Positions 7,852 through 15,834 of a stretch of DNA of 64,000 nt are shown here, one piece after another. The notes under the pieces are model-generated. The model was not told the DNA's origin. It made no database searches and saw only the letters and a program-made list of their open reading frames with translations. Every line of letters starts with the position of its first letter. Position 1 is the stretch's first letter. Position numbers and translations under genes: made by a program. The stretch is from Hyphomicrobium sp. 99 (GTDB taxonomy: Bacteria > Pseudomonadota > Alphaproteobacteria > Rhizobiales > Hyphomicrobiaceae), in assembly GCF_000384335.2 (NCBI RefSeq), contig NZ_KQ031382.1, forward strand, positions 1,984,001 through 2,048,000, read 5' to 3'.

Positions 7852-9262
7852 GGCAGATTTGTGCATCATCGGGGCCGGCTCGGCCGGGCTATCGATCGCG
7901 GCCGGTGCAGCACAGATGGGCGCCCGAACGGTCCTGATCGAAGCTCACCGGATGGGCGGCGATTGCCTCAACTCGGGTTGTGTTCCCTCGAAGTCGCTGC
8001 TCGCGGCAGCGAAAGTTGCGCACGTTGTTCGCAATAGCGCGAAGACCGGAATAGCATTCCAAGAGCCGCGCATCGAATTCGCGCAAACCCAACGTTATGT
8101 TCACGACGTCATTCAAGCGATAGCTCCCCACGACTCGGTCGATCGATTCACAGGTCTCGGCTGCCAAGTGATCGAGGCGCCTGCGCGTTTCGTCGATGGG
8201 AAGACTGTGGCGGCCGGAGATTTCAAGGTTCGCGCCCGCCGCTTTGTCATCGCGTCGGGAAGCCAACCTTATGTCCCGCCCATCGAAGGTCTCGCGAACA
8301 CGCCTTACTTCACCAATGAAACGATTTTCGAGAACACCGTGCTACCGGAGCACCTCATCATCATCGGCGCGGGCCCTATGGGATCCGAGATGGCGCAGGC
8401 TCACCGGAGGCTCGGCGCGCGCGTGACGTTGCTGGACGCAGCGCGCATGCTGCCGAGAGATGATCCGGAAGCAGTCGAGGTTCTCCGCGAGAGGCTTTCA
8501 TCTGAAGGCGTGGACATCATCGAGTCTGTCGAAATTATTCGGGTCGCTTTGTCTGGTTCGGAAATCGACGTCACCATCAGAGACAACGGCCGCGAACGAA
8601 AGCTTCGCGGATCTCACTTGCTCCTGGCGGCGGGGAGACGCGCGAACGTCGCGGGCCTCGGTCTGGAACAGGCTGGGGTAAAATATGATGAGAAACGTAT
8701 CGATGTTGATGCTCGACTTCGTACGACGAACAAGCGGATCTTTGCGGCGGGTGACGTCATTGGTGGTCAGCTGCTCACCCACGTCGCCGGCTATCACGCG
8801 TCAATCGTGCTCAAGAACGCGTTGTTTCGCCTCCCGGCAAAGACGTCGGCGGGAGATCTCCCTTGGGTGACGTATACGGATCCCGAGCTGGCGCAAGTCG
8901 GCCTCACGGAAAGTTCCGCAAGACAGGTTCACGGCGATTCCGTTCGTGTGCTGCGCGCAGAATTCTCGCAAAACGATCGCGCTCGGGCGGAGGGAACCAC
9001 CTACGGGTTTCTGAAGGCCGTCGTTTCGAAAAGAGGCAAGATTCTCGGCGCGACCATCGTGGGCCCGCACGCGGGAGAGCTGCTTCTGCCGTGGGCCCTC
9101 GCCATCGCGCAGGGAAATAAAATCGGCGTGATGGCTGGCCTGACGGTGCCGTACCCGACCTTGAGCGAGATCACCAAGCGCGCGGCTGGCAGCTACTTCA
9201 CGCCAGCACTGTTTTCACCTCGGATCCGGCGATTGGTCCGCTTCCTCGGAGTATTCGGATGA
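7835..9262 (+). CDS. MerA/dihydrolipoamide dehydrogenase-like flavoprotein
   Basis: The protein is 475 residues from the ATG at 7835, which has AAGGAG seven bases upstream; the longer frame from 7799 is rejected. It has the FAD motif IIGAGSAGLS (11-20), the redox-active disulfide GGDCLNSGCVPSK (C44, C49), the NAD(P) motif IIGAGPMGSEMAQ and the late FAD motif FAAGDVIGG. The paired C-terminal cysteines that MerA uses to bind Hg(II) are absent and the end is basic (RIRRLVRFLG), so mercuric reduction is unlikely. Such enzymes often neighbour VTT/TVP38 proteins, as here. Its stop overlaps the start of the VTT gene. Confidence 0.85.
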   Translation: MAELIRADLCIIGAGSAGLSIAAGAAQMGARTVLIEAHRMGGDCLNSGCVPSKSLLAAAKVAHVVRNSAKTGIAFQEPRIEFAQTQRYVHDVIQAIAPHDSVDRFTGLGCQVIEAPARFVDGKTVAAGDFKVRARRFVIASGSQPYVPPIEGLANTPYFTNETIFENTVLPEHLIIIGAGPMGSEMAQAHRRLGARVTLLDAARMLPRDDPEAVEVLRERLSSEGVDIIESVEIIRVALSGSEIDVTIRDNGRERKLRGSHLLLAAGRRANVAGLGLEQAGVKYDEKRIDVDARLRTTNKRIFAAGDVIGGQLLTHVAGYHASIVLKNALFRLPAKTSAGDLPWVTYTDPELAQVGLTESSARQVHGDSVRVLRAEFSQNDRARAEGTTYGFLKAVVSKRGKILGATIVGPHAGELLLPWALAIAQGNKIGVMAGLTVPYPTLSEITKRAAGSYFTPALFSPRIRRLVRFLGVFG

Positions 9263-9954
9263 CTTTGAAGCGCCTTTTACCGCTCCTCTTACTTGTTGCG
9301 CTGTTGATCGGCGCCTTTGCGCTCCGGCTCGACCGCTATGTCACACTCGATGCATTGCGCGACAACAGAGCGGCGCTCTCCGATCTGGTCCAAAACCATT
9401 CGGTATTGTCGGGCCTCTTCTACATTCTGCTCTACACCGTCGCGGTAGCTCTGTCGTTTCCCGGCGCAACCATTCTGACACTCGCTGGCGGTCTGCTCTT
9501 TGGCGCAACCGTGGGTGCATCCTTGACCGTGATTGGCGCGACAGCGGGCGCAGCGGTTCTATTCGTGATTGCCCGATCTGCGGCCGGTGACGTCTTGCGC
9601 CGCCGGGCAGGCCCTTTCCTCGCGCGTTTGTCAGAAGGGTTCAGTAAAAACGCATTCAACTACCTGCTTTTCCTTCGCTTGGTGCCGGCGTTTCCTTTTT
9701 GGGTCGTCAATCTCGCACCAGCCATTCTAGGGATGCGACTTTTGCCGTATATCGTTGCCACAGGGATTGGCATTATTCCCGGCACGTTTGTCTTCGCGGC
9801 TTTCGGGGCAAGTCTTGGAACGGTGTTTGACGCGGGGCGCGAGGTCCAGCTGAAGGACGTGCTGAGCCCGACGCTGATAGCTGGCCTAGTCGTTCTTGGT
9901 TTCTTATCGTTGCTCCCTATCCTGCTGAAATCGAGGGCGAGACAACAGAATTGA
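9259..9954 (+). CDS. TVP38/TMEM64 (VTT domain) inner-membrane protein
   Basis: This 231-residue protein has about six hydrophobic segments. The VTT/SNARE-associated signature is visible: a glycine-rich re-entrant stretch (PGATILTLAGGLLFGA) and FLRLVPAFPFWVVNLAPAILG near residues 137-157. VTT/DedA proteins are linked to lipid scrambling and envelope homeostasis. The start overlaps the flavoprotein stop by four bases, and its TGA overlaps the TTG start of the next transferase, so these genes are co-translated. The specific role in the cluster is unknown. Confidence 0.85.
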   Translation: MTLKRLLPLLLLVALLIGAFALRLDRYVTLDALRDNRAALSDLVQNHSVLSGLFYILLYTVAVALSFPGATILTLAGGLLFGATVGASLTVIGATAGAAVLFVIARSAAGDVLRRRAGPFLARLSEGFSKNAFNYLLFLRLVPAFPFWVVNLAPAILGMRLLPYIVATGIGIIPGTFVFAAFGASLGTVFDAGREVQLKDVLSPTLIAGLVVLGFLSLLPILLKSRARQQN

Positions 9955-10616
9955 CGTTATCGATCGTAATACCGACGTTCGATGCTGGTGCGACCCTGGC
10001 ACAGACTTTGGTGTCCCTGGGAGACGCTTGCGACGTTCTGGTTGTCGACGGCGGCTCGCATGATGACACTGTTCTGATCGCGGAGCGCAGCGGAGCCCGT
10101 GTGCTTCACACGCAAAAGGGACGAGGTTGCCAGCTCGCAGCGGGAGCGACGAACGCTCGCGGGGACTGGCTTCTCTTCCTGCACGCGGATACGTGCCTTG
10201 AACGTAATTGGAAAGCTGCGGTCACGTCGTTCATCGAAGATCCCGCCAACACGGCGAGGGCTGCAGTGTTTCGCTTCCAGTTGGATCATGGGTCCGCTGA
10301 AGCGCGACGATTGGAGGCAATGGTCGACTGGCGTGTGCGCCGCCTCGGGCTACCCTACGGAGATCAAGGTTTGCTGATCCATCGCGATTTCTACCACAGC
10401 ATCGGGGGCTTTCGCCCCATTCCGATCATGGAGGACGTCGATCTTGTTCTTCGAATTGGCAGGACGCGTTTGGAAATTCTGCCGATCGCGGCACGAACCT
10501 CGGCAAAGCGCTGGATGGAACAGGGATGGATGTTGAGAAGCGCACAAAACATCTTCTGCCTGATCCTCTATTTCGTCGGCGTGCCGACGCGTTTCATCTC
10601 TCGCGTTTATCACTGA
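9951..10616 (+). CDS. TIGR04283-like family 2 glycosyltransferase (rSAM/selenodomain-associated)
   Basis: This 221-residue GT2 starts at TTG (9951), overlapping the preceding TGA by three bases; no other start is available before the conserved N terminus LSIVIPTFDAGATLAQTL. Motifs are VVDGGSHDDT (about 34-43), the characteristic GRGCQLAAGA (about 57-66) and the metal site FLHADTCLE (about 76-84). PIMEDVDLVLRIG near residue 160 carries the probable catalytic acidic residue. The family regularly pairs with the TIGR04282/DUF2064 family in arsenic and selenium gene neighbourhoods, as here. Confidence 0.85.
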   Translation: MTLSIVIPTFDAGATLAQTLVSLGDACDVLVVDGGSHDDTVLIAERSGARVLHTQKGRGCQLAAGATNARGDWLLFLHADTCLERNWKAAVTSFIEDPANTARAAVFRFQLDHGSAEARRLEAMVDWRVRRLGLPYGDQGLLIHRDFYHSIGGFRPIPIMEDVDLVLRIGRTRLEILPIAARTSAKRWMEQGWMLRSAQNIFCLILYFVGVPTRFISRVYH

Positions 10617-10619
10617 GCA

Positions 10620-11237
10620 ATGTCGTTGGAACGCCATCTTGTTCTGTTTACGCGCTACCCAAGCTTCGGCACGGGGAAGCGCCGTCTCGCTGCAGGCGTC
10701 GGGAATACGACAGCACTCCGCTTTCAGCGTGTCAGTCTTTCGCACACCATACGGCGACTGGGCGGCGACCAAAGATGGAGAACATGGCTCGCGGTCACCC
10801 CGGATCGTTCCGGGCCTTGGCCGGGCCAGTCCAATGTCGTGCAGCAGGGCAAGGGCGATTTGGGGCAACGCTTGGCTCGCGTCTCATCCGGACTGCCACG
10901 TGGCCCCGTGCTCATTATCGGCAGTGATGTCCCGGGCATCACCAAAGAGTTGGTGGCTGAGGCGTTTCATTTGCTCGGCGGGCACGACGCCGTTGTTGGT
11001 CCGTCCGCAGACGGAGGCTACTGGGCCGTCGGGCTTCGTCGACGTCCCCGCCTGATAAATCCCTTTCGAGCTGTCAGGTGGTCTTCGCCAAATGCCCTCG
11101 AAGACACCTTGGCGAATCTGCGAGGGCACTCGGTCGGCAGGCTTTCGTCTCTCGACGATATCGATGATGTCGATGCCATGCGACGCTTCCCAGATTGGGC
11201 TCTCTTACATGCGTCGCGTCACGGAGACGACCGGTGA
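10620..11237 (+). CDS. TIGR04282-like transferase (DUF2064), arsenosugar-cluster associated
   Basis: This 205-residue protein has a nucleotidyl/glycosyl-transferase-like GT-A fold. Diagnostic motifs are the N-terminal LVLFTRYPSFGTGKRRL (residues 8-24), the GDLGQRL segment near residue 80, VLIIGSDVPGI (about 97-107) and VGPSADGGYWAVGL (about 126-139). The family is named for its neighbourhood with rSAM/selenodomain proteins and recurs in arsenosugar-type clusters. It starts four bases after the preceding stop. The donor and acceptor are not known; a sugar-linked arsenical is the attractive inference. Confidence 0.85.
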   Translation: MSLERHLVLFTRYPSFGTGKRRLAAGVGNTTALRFQRVSLSHTIRRLGGDQRWRTWLAVTPDRSGPWPGQSNVVQQGKGDLGQRLARVSSGLPRGPVLIIGSDVPGITKELVAEAFHLLGGHDAVVGPSADGGYWAVGLRRRPRLINPFRAVRWSSPNALEDTLANLRGHSVGRLSSLDDIDDVDAMRRFPDWALLHASRHGDDR

Positions 11238-11360
11238 ATGAAATCTCATTTCAACGATCAGCTATTCCAGGAATGCTGCTTTGCTTTTCCGATTAACGCC
11301 GTTCGCAGGAGTGCAGGCGTAAGCTAGGAGAGGCCAAATGAAAGTTGGGGGATTGGCGTA

Positions 11361-12071
11361 ATGGCACAATATTCGGATCAAAAACGCGTGGGTGCCGAGT
11401 TCCTCGGTAGCGCCTTTTTGCTCGCGACGGTGATTGGATCCGGCGTTATGGGCGCGAAGTTGGCAGGCGGGAATGATGCGCTCGCTTTGCTGGGGAATAC
11501 GCTCCCCACCGGAGCGATACTTGTGGTGCTCATCACCATGCTTGGACCGATCTCCGGCGCGCACTTCAATCCCGCGGTTACGGGAGTGTTCTGGCTCCGA
11601 GGCGAAATCACCGCGCGCCTCGGCTTGCTCTATGTTGTTGCCCAGATAGCGGGGGCCGTCGCCGGTGTATTTGCGGCCCACCTGATGTTCGATCTTCCGG
11701 TTCTGCAGTTGTCCGAGAAAGTCAGAAGCGGAAGCAGCCAATGGTTCGCGGAGTGGGTGGCGACCTTTGGCCTTGTCTTGACGATCCTTGCGACGTTGAA
11801 GGCAAAGCCAGCAGCGATTCCAGTGTCCGTGGGACTCTACATTACGGCGGCCTACTGGTTTACGGCGTCGACCTCCTTTGCGAACCCCGCAGTGACTTTT
11901 GCGCGGGCCTTCTCCGATACCTTTGCGGGGATCAGATTTGCGGACGTGTTGCCGTTCGTCGCTGCACAGCTTCTCGGTGCCGTTTCCGCCGTCGTTGCGG
12001 CTCGCTGGCTTCTCGCGGAGCCAGCAGAGATTGCGGAGCCCGGGTTGGCTGCACCATCGCCTGCGGAATAG
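11361..12071 (+). CDS. aqpS: AqpS-like aquaglyceroporin (MIP family)
   Basis: This 236-residue channel has six hydrophobic helices and the two half-helix motifs: HFNPAV (N70-P71-A72) and FANPAV (N175-P176-A177). In the related AqpS of rhizobia the channel conducts As(OH)3 or methylated arsenicals in ars operons. Position at the end of a cluster with an ArsM-like enzyme supports arsenical efflux or uptake here. It is 123 bases after the TIGR04282-like gene, so it could share that transcript or have its own promoter. The gene symbol is by analogy. Confidence 0.8.
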   Translation: MAQYSDQKRVGAEFLGSAFLLATVIGSGVMGAKLAGGNDALALLGNTLPTGAILVVLITMLGPISGAHFNPAVTGVFWLRGEITARLGLLYVVAQIAGAVAGVFAAHLMFDLPVLQLSEKVRSGSSQWFAEWVATFGLVLTILATLKAKPAAIPVSVGLYITAAYWFTASTSFANPAVTFARAFSDTFAGIRFADVLPFVAAQLLGAVSAVVAARWLLAEPAEIAEPGLAAPSPAE

Positions 12072-12540
12072 TTGCTTACTAAAAGCGGCGCTTTTCTTGA
12101 AAGGTTGGAGAAGGAGATTCAGGACCGAGAGCGCAAGGATCCGTTGGCAAAAGCCAGAAGGATTATCGAAAGGTACGCGGGCACTCAGCGGTAGAGCTGC
12201 TTCGGCAAACTAATAATGCGTTGGGCTCTGACGTCGACGTGAAGGTCTTGACCGCCGCAAACTGATGTCTCTGATCACCCAACCGCAATCGCTGTTGTCA
12301 ACCTGAAGGCCGATTTCCTTTGCCAGTACACGAACGCAACATTCACCCCCCAAAGTGAAAACGAGCTTTTGGACCTCCAATTCCGTCACCGCATGAATTG
12401 ATACGGAAAAAGTAAACAACATGACGAGCTGGCCAGATGGCCTAGCCTCTGTTGTTGCTGCCTCATCTTCTGGGCGGCGATGAGCAGCCGCCGCATGATC
12501 AGTTGACTGCTCTGCACTGCCTCTTGTCGTCGCGGTCATT
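12072..12540. other. Intergenic region with possible gene remnants
   Basis: Directly after the aquaporin stop a 39-codon frame (12072-12191, TTG start) reads like a charged helix (LERLEKEIQDRERKDPLAK), possibly a remnant of a lost gene. On the minus strand a frame from the ATG at 12539 down to 12210 could encode about 109 residues divergent from marR, with some protein-like sequence (ELEVQKLVFTLGGE). I give it little weight because it has no ribosome site or recognisable family. Confidence 0.25.
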
Positions 12541-12558
12541 TGCGGGTAGATACCCGCA
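12541..12558. promoter_or_regulatory. Perfect inverted repeat upstream of marR (candidate operator)
   Basis: TGCGGGTA-GA-TACCCGCA has 8-base arms and a 2-base spacer. It ends two bases before the marR ATG, between it and a possible leftward frame. The spacing and symmetry fit a winged-helix dimer site. The CGGGTA half-site recurs in a second palindrome before the MFS gene. Confidence 0.55.
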
Positions 12559-12560
12559 TC

Positions 12561-12959
12561 ATGGCAACGAAATGCTACTGCATTGCGCTTCGTAAGGCTG
12601 AGCGGAGGGTGACATCGGCCTACGATGATGCCCTGAAGCCGGTTGGCGTCAACATTGCGCAATTCAGCCTCATGCGGACGATCGAACGGGAAGCACCTAT
12701 ATCGCTCAGCAAAATTGGCCGGTTAGCAGAGCTGGATCGCTCGACCGTTGGCCGGAACGTCAAGGTTCTCGAGCGCATGAATCTCGTAAGGACGATTCAT
12801 GGTGAGGATCATCGTGAGGCCGTTGTGGTGCTGACCGTTCGAGGAAAAAACGTGCTTATCGAAGGTGCAACGCTGTGGGACGAAGCCCAGACGAAGATCG
12901 AGAAAACCTTGGGCGTTGCTGTTGCCAGGAACCTGAGAACACTTCTTCAGACATTCTAA
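12561..12959 (+). CDS. MarR family transcriptional regulator
   Basis: The protein is 132 residues from the ATG at 12561; a TTG at 12540 would put the palindrome inside the gene and is rejected. Sequence features fit the MarR winged helix: ISLSKIGRLAELDRSTVGRN (recognition helix region, about 50-69), followed by the wing RTIHGEDHREAVVVLT. Cysteines at residues 5 and 7 (KCYC) could make it redox- or metal-responsive; that is speculation. It precedes a same-strand MFS transporter, the usual repressor/efflux arrangement. Confidence 0.85.
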   Translation: MATKCYCIALRKAERRVTSAYDDALKPVGVNIAQFSLMRTIEREAPISLSKIGRLAELDRSTVGRNVKVLERMNLVRTIHGEDHREAVVVLTVRGKNVLIEGATLWDEAQTKIEKTLGVAVARNLRTLLQTF

Positions 12960-12969
12960 TTTTGGGACA

Positions 12970-12983
12970 ACATACGGGTATGT
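12970..12983. promoter_or_regulatory. Palindrome upstream of MFS gene (candidate MarR operator)
   Basis: ACATAC-GG-GTATGT is a perfect 6-base-arm inverted repeat 30 bases before the MFS start. It contains the same CGGGTA core (12975-12980) as the palindrome before marR. This suggests the regulator controls both itself and the transporter. Confidence 0.45.
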
Positions 12984-13013
12984 GCCCTCATAACTGAACC
13001 ATCAGGACTTGCG

Positions 13014-14315
13014 ATGATCTCGACCCGGCTTGCCTCATGGCTCAACACGAAGAACATTCACTATGGGTGGGTCGTCGCCGGAACCACGTTCCTGACCATG
13101 CTCGCGACTGCTGGTGCACTGGGATCTCCCGGCGTCATGCTAGAGCCGCTTCAACGCGATTTCGGCTGGCAGAATGCTGATATCTCATTCGCACTCGCCG
13201 TTCGCTTGGTGCTGTTCGGTTTAATGGGCCCGTTTGCTGCCGCACTGATGAACCGCTTCGGCGTTCGCAACGTCGTCATCGCGGCGCTGATGCTTATTTC
13301 TGCGGGCCTTCTCGGATCCTTAGCGATGATGTCGGTGTGGCAGCTCGTCGTCTTCTGGGGCATCCTCGTGGGCCTCGGCACGGGCATGACGGCGCTCGTC
13401 CTCGGCGCGACAGTCGCAACCCGCTGGTTCTCACGGCGGCGCGGTCTCGTCGTCGGCATGATGACCGCGAGCACCGCCACTGGCCAACTCGTCTTTCTGC
13501 CTCTCCTGGCCGAGCTGACGCAGCGCATCGGATGGCGGGCCGCTCTGCTTTTCGTCGTGGCGATTGTGCTCCTGGCTCTACTCGCCGTCTCGCTTTTTAT
13601 GCGCGACTACCCCTCCGATGTCGGCTTGGCTCCATTTGGCGAAAAGGAAATCGTCGAGCCGCCCGCACGCGATCGCCGTCTTCTGTCGCTTCTGTCCTCT
13701 CCGCTCATCGCGTTCCGGGAGGCGTCGAGTTCATCAACTTTTTGGGTTCTGTTCCTGACCTTCTTTGTTTGCGGCCTCAGCACCAACGGGCTGATCCAAA
13801 CGCATTGGATATCGCTGTGCGGAGATTTTGGAATCGCACCCGTCGGTGCGGCGGGCATGCTTGCCACGATTGGCGTCTTGGACTTCATCGGTACGATCTT
13901 CGCGGGCTGGCTATCGGATCGCTATGACAATCGCTGGCTGCTTTTCTGGTTTTACGGATTGCGCGGGCTGTCACTCCTTTACCTGCCCTTCAGTGAGTTC
14001 ACAGTCGTCGGCTTATCCATCTTCGGCCTCATCTACGGCCTTGACTGGGTGGCGACGGTGCCGCCGACAGTCAAGCTGACGGCCGAACGCTTTGGACCCG
14101 AACGAGCCACTCTAACCTTCGGCTGGATTTTTGCCGGGCACCAGCTCGGAGCCGCAACTGCTGCGTTCGGAGCAGGGGCGACGCGCACCATCTTCGGCAC
14201 CTATCTTCCGGCGCTCTATGTCGCCGGCGCTATGTGCATCGTCGCGGCATTGCTCGTCATTTCTCTAAAGCAAAGAGCGAAGCTAGAGCCTCGGTTCAAG
14301 TTGGCGGCCTCCTGA
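13014..14315 (+). CDS. MFS transporter
   Basis: This 433-residue protein has twelve predicted membrane segments. The N terminus HYGWVVAGTTFLTML resembles OFA/MCT-like major facilitator proteins. The cytoplasmic loop WFSRRRGLVVGMMTA (about 140-154) and the GWLSDRYDNRW motif between helices 8 and 9 fit the superfamily. It starts 54 bases after marR and has a candidate operator upstream, so it is probably de-repressed by the MarR ligand. The substrate cannot be read from sequence. Confidence 0.85.
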   Translation: MISTRLASWLNTKNIHYGWVVAGTTFLTMLATAGALGSPGVMLEPLQRDFGWQNADISFALAVRLVLFGLMGPFAAALMNRFGVRNVVIAALMLISAGLLGSLAMMSVWQLVVFWGILVGLGTGMTALVLGATVATRWFSRRRGLVVGMMTASTATGQLVFLPLLAELTQRIGWRAALLFVVAIVLLALLAVSLFMRDYPSDVGLAPFGEKEIVEPPARDRRLLSLLSSPLIAFREASSSSTFWVLFLTFFVCGLSTNGLIQTHWISLCGDFGIAPVGAAGMLATIGVLDFIGTIFAGWLSDRYDNRWLLFWFYGLRGLSLLYLPFSEFTVVGLSIFGLIYGLDWVATVPPTVKLTAERFGPERATLTFGWIFAGHQLGAATAAFGAGATRTIFGTYLPALYVAGAMCIVAALLVISLKQRAKLEPRFKLAAS

Positions 14316-14373
14316 CGGAAGGCCGTGTATCGCGGGCGTTTTGACCTCGGCTTGACGAGGATGCTGAAGGCCG

Positions 14374-14393
14374 AGCCGGGATGCCTGGCTTTT
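14374..14393 (+). terminator. Candidate terminator of the MFS gene
   Basis: AGCCGGG-ATG-CCTGGCT followed by TTTC forms a 7-base stem with one G-U pair. It lies 59 bases after the MFS stop. The T tract is short. Confidence 0.45.
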
Positions 14394-14547
14394 CACAAAA
14401 ATCTGTGGCCGCGCCGCAGTTGAGGTCTGCCAAGTTTCCCTTCAGACTACGGGAAATTCAGAAAAAGATCTGGGAGGCCCGCTCGGGGGGCCGGTTTCAC
14501 GCAGTCATGAACCGTTCGGCGTAGAACTCCTGAATCCCGAGCACGCG

Positions 14548-15591
14548 TTATGGTGCAGGAGTTGGGGTCGATGCTGCGCTTGGCGGCAGGATCGGGTATG
14601 TCACCTGCGGCTGGTCGCCCGTCAAAGAGCGCAAGAACGCCGTGATCTTCGTGATTTCGCTATCCGTCAGTTTTTCACCGAGCTGACTGTTCCCCATCAC
14701 GGCAACGGCTTGCCGAAGGTCCCACGCTTTCCCGCTATGGAAATACGGCGGCGTTAGCTCGACATTCCGCAGCGGCGGTACGCGGAAGACGTACTCGTCG
14801 CTCGCGGTCTTTGTCACGTCGAAGCGGCCTTTATCATTCGGCGGCAGAAATTCGGCGCCAGGCTTCTCGATCACGCCGAATGGCGCGTACATCTGCCCGC
14901 CGACGTTGATGCCGGAATGGCAAGTCGAGCAGCCCTTGCTCATGAACAGCTGCAGACCCTCCCTCTGCTCAGGCGTTAAAGCGGCAGCGTCGCCGCGCAG
15001 GAATTTATCGAACGGTGCATTGGGCGTGATGAGGGTCGCTTCGAATACTGCGATGGCATCCTCGACATTTCCTATGGTGATAGGGTCTTTTTCCGATGGG
15101 AAAGCGGATTTGAAGAGCGCCTCATAACCGGGAATGCGTCTCAAGGTATCGACGGCGTGCTGATGACTGATCCCCATCTCGACGGGATTCTGAATCGGAC
15201 CGCCGGCCTGTGCCGCTAAATCTGCAGCGCGGCCGTCCCAGAATTGCGCGATGTTGAATATGGAGTTCAATACTGTTGGGGCATTGCGCGAGCCATGCTG
15301 CCATTTGTGGCCAATGGAGGTGGGCAGCATGTCGACGCCGCCGAGGCCGATCTGATGGCAGGTGTTGCAGCTGATGTTGTGGCTTTGGGATAGCCGGGGA
15401 TCGAAGTAGAGCGCCTTGCCGAGTTCGATCAGTGCGGGACTGGCGGTTACGCCTTTTACCGGGGGTGGTGTGAGAGGAATCGGCGCGAATTTCGATTGGG
15501 CTTCTTTCATCACCGGGTCTTCTTCAGCGATGACGAACCCAGGGGTAGAAGTCAGGAACACCACCGCCGCCAAAACAACAGGTACACGCAT
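14548..15591 (-). CDS. Di-heme cytochrome c peroxidase
   Basis: The protein is 347 residues from the ATG at 15591, which has a GGAGG ribosome site (the TTG four codons upstream is part of that site). The signal peptide ends near FVIA-EED (residue 22). Two c-type heme sites are present, CNTCH (75-79) and CSTCH (221-225). The family's conserved WDGRA (118-122) and GPIQNPVEMG lie between them. The enzyme would reduce H2O2 with electrons from a periplasmic cytochrome. It stands alone; downstream lies the MFS gene on the other strand. Length matches the CcpA/MauG superfamily; the LYFDPRLS motif favours peroxidase over MauG. Confidence 0.9.
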   Translation of the reverse strand: MRVPVVLAAVVFLTSTPGFVIAEEDPVMKEAQSKFAPIPLTPPPVKGVTASPALIELGKALYFDPRLSQSHNISCNTCHQIGLGGVDMLPTSIGHKWQHGSRNAPTVLNSIFNIAQFWDGRAADLAAQAGGPIQNPVEMGISHQHAVDTLRRIPGYEALFKSAFPSEKDPITIGNVEDAIAVFEATLITPNAPFDKFLRGDAAALTPEQREGLQLFMSKGCSTCHSGINVGGQMYAPFGVIEKPGAEFLPPNDKGRFDVTKTASDEYVFRVPPLRNVELTPPYFHSGKAWDLRQAVAVMGNSQLGEKLTDSEITKITAFLRSLTGDQPQVTYPILPPSAASTPTPAP

Positions 15592-15734
15592 AGGCGCCTC
15601 CAAGACATGGTCATGTCCGAGCTTTATAGGAGAGCTACCGCTAAGTTAGCGCGAACGCGGCGCATACGAATTGACCTAAGTCCCATGTATCCCGAGCCCG
15701 TTCCCATGACTCACCCGGCGATGTCCTACGGGCC

Positions 15735-15770
15735 GAGCGATACGGCCAGCGCGCGCTGGCCGTATCGCTC
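15735..15770. repeat. 36-base perfect palindrome
   Basis: The two 18-base halves (arm starting GAGCGATACGGCCAGCGC) are exact reverse complements with no spacer. It lies between the leftward SSS symporter stop (15835) and the start of the cytochrome c peroxidase gene (15591). It could end the SSS transcript, but no T tract follows in either direction. Confidence 0.8.
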
Positions 15771-15834
15771 CTGAAGCTCGCGATGGCAGCCGGAAAAGAT
15801 ATCCGCGTTGCTCATCGTGTTCCTCCCTGTGGGT

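Noticed and set aside
7835..9262. True mercuric reductase
   Set aside because: The C-terminal vicinal cysteines for Hg(II) and any mer neighbours are absent.
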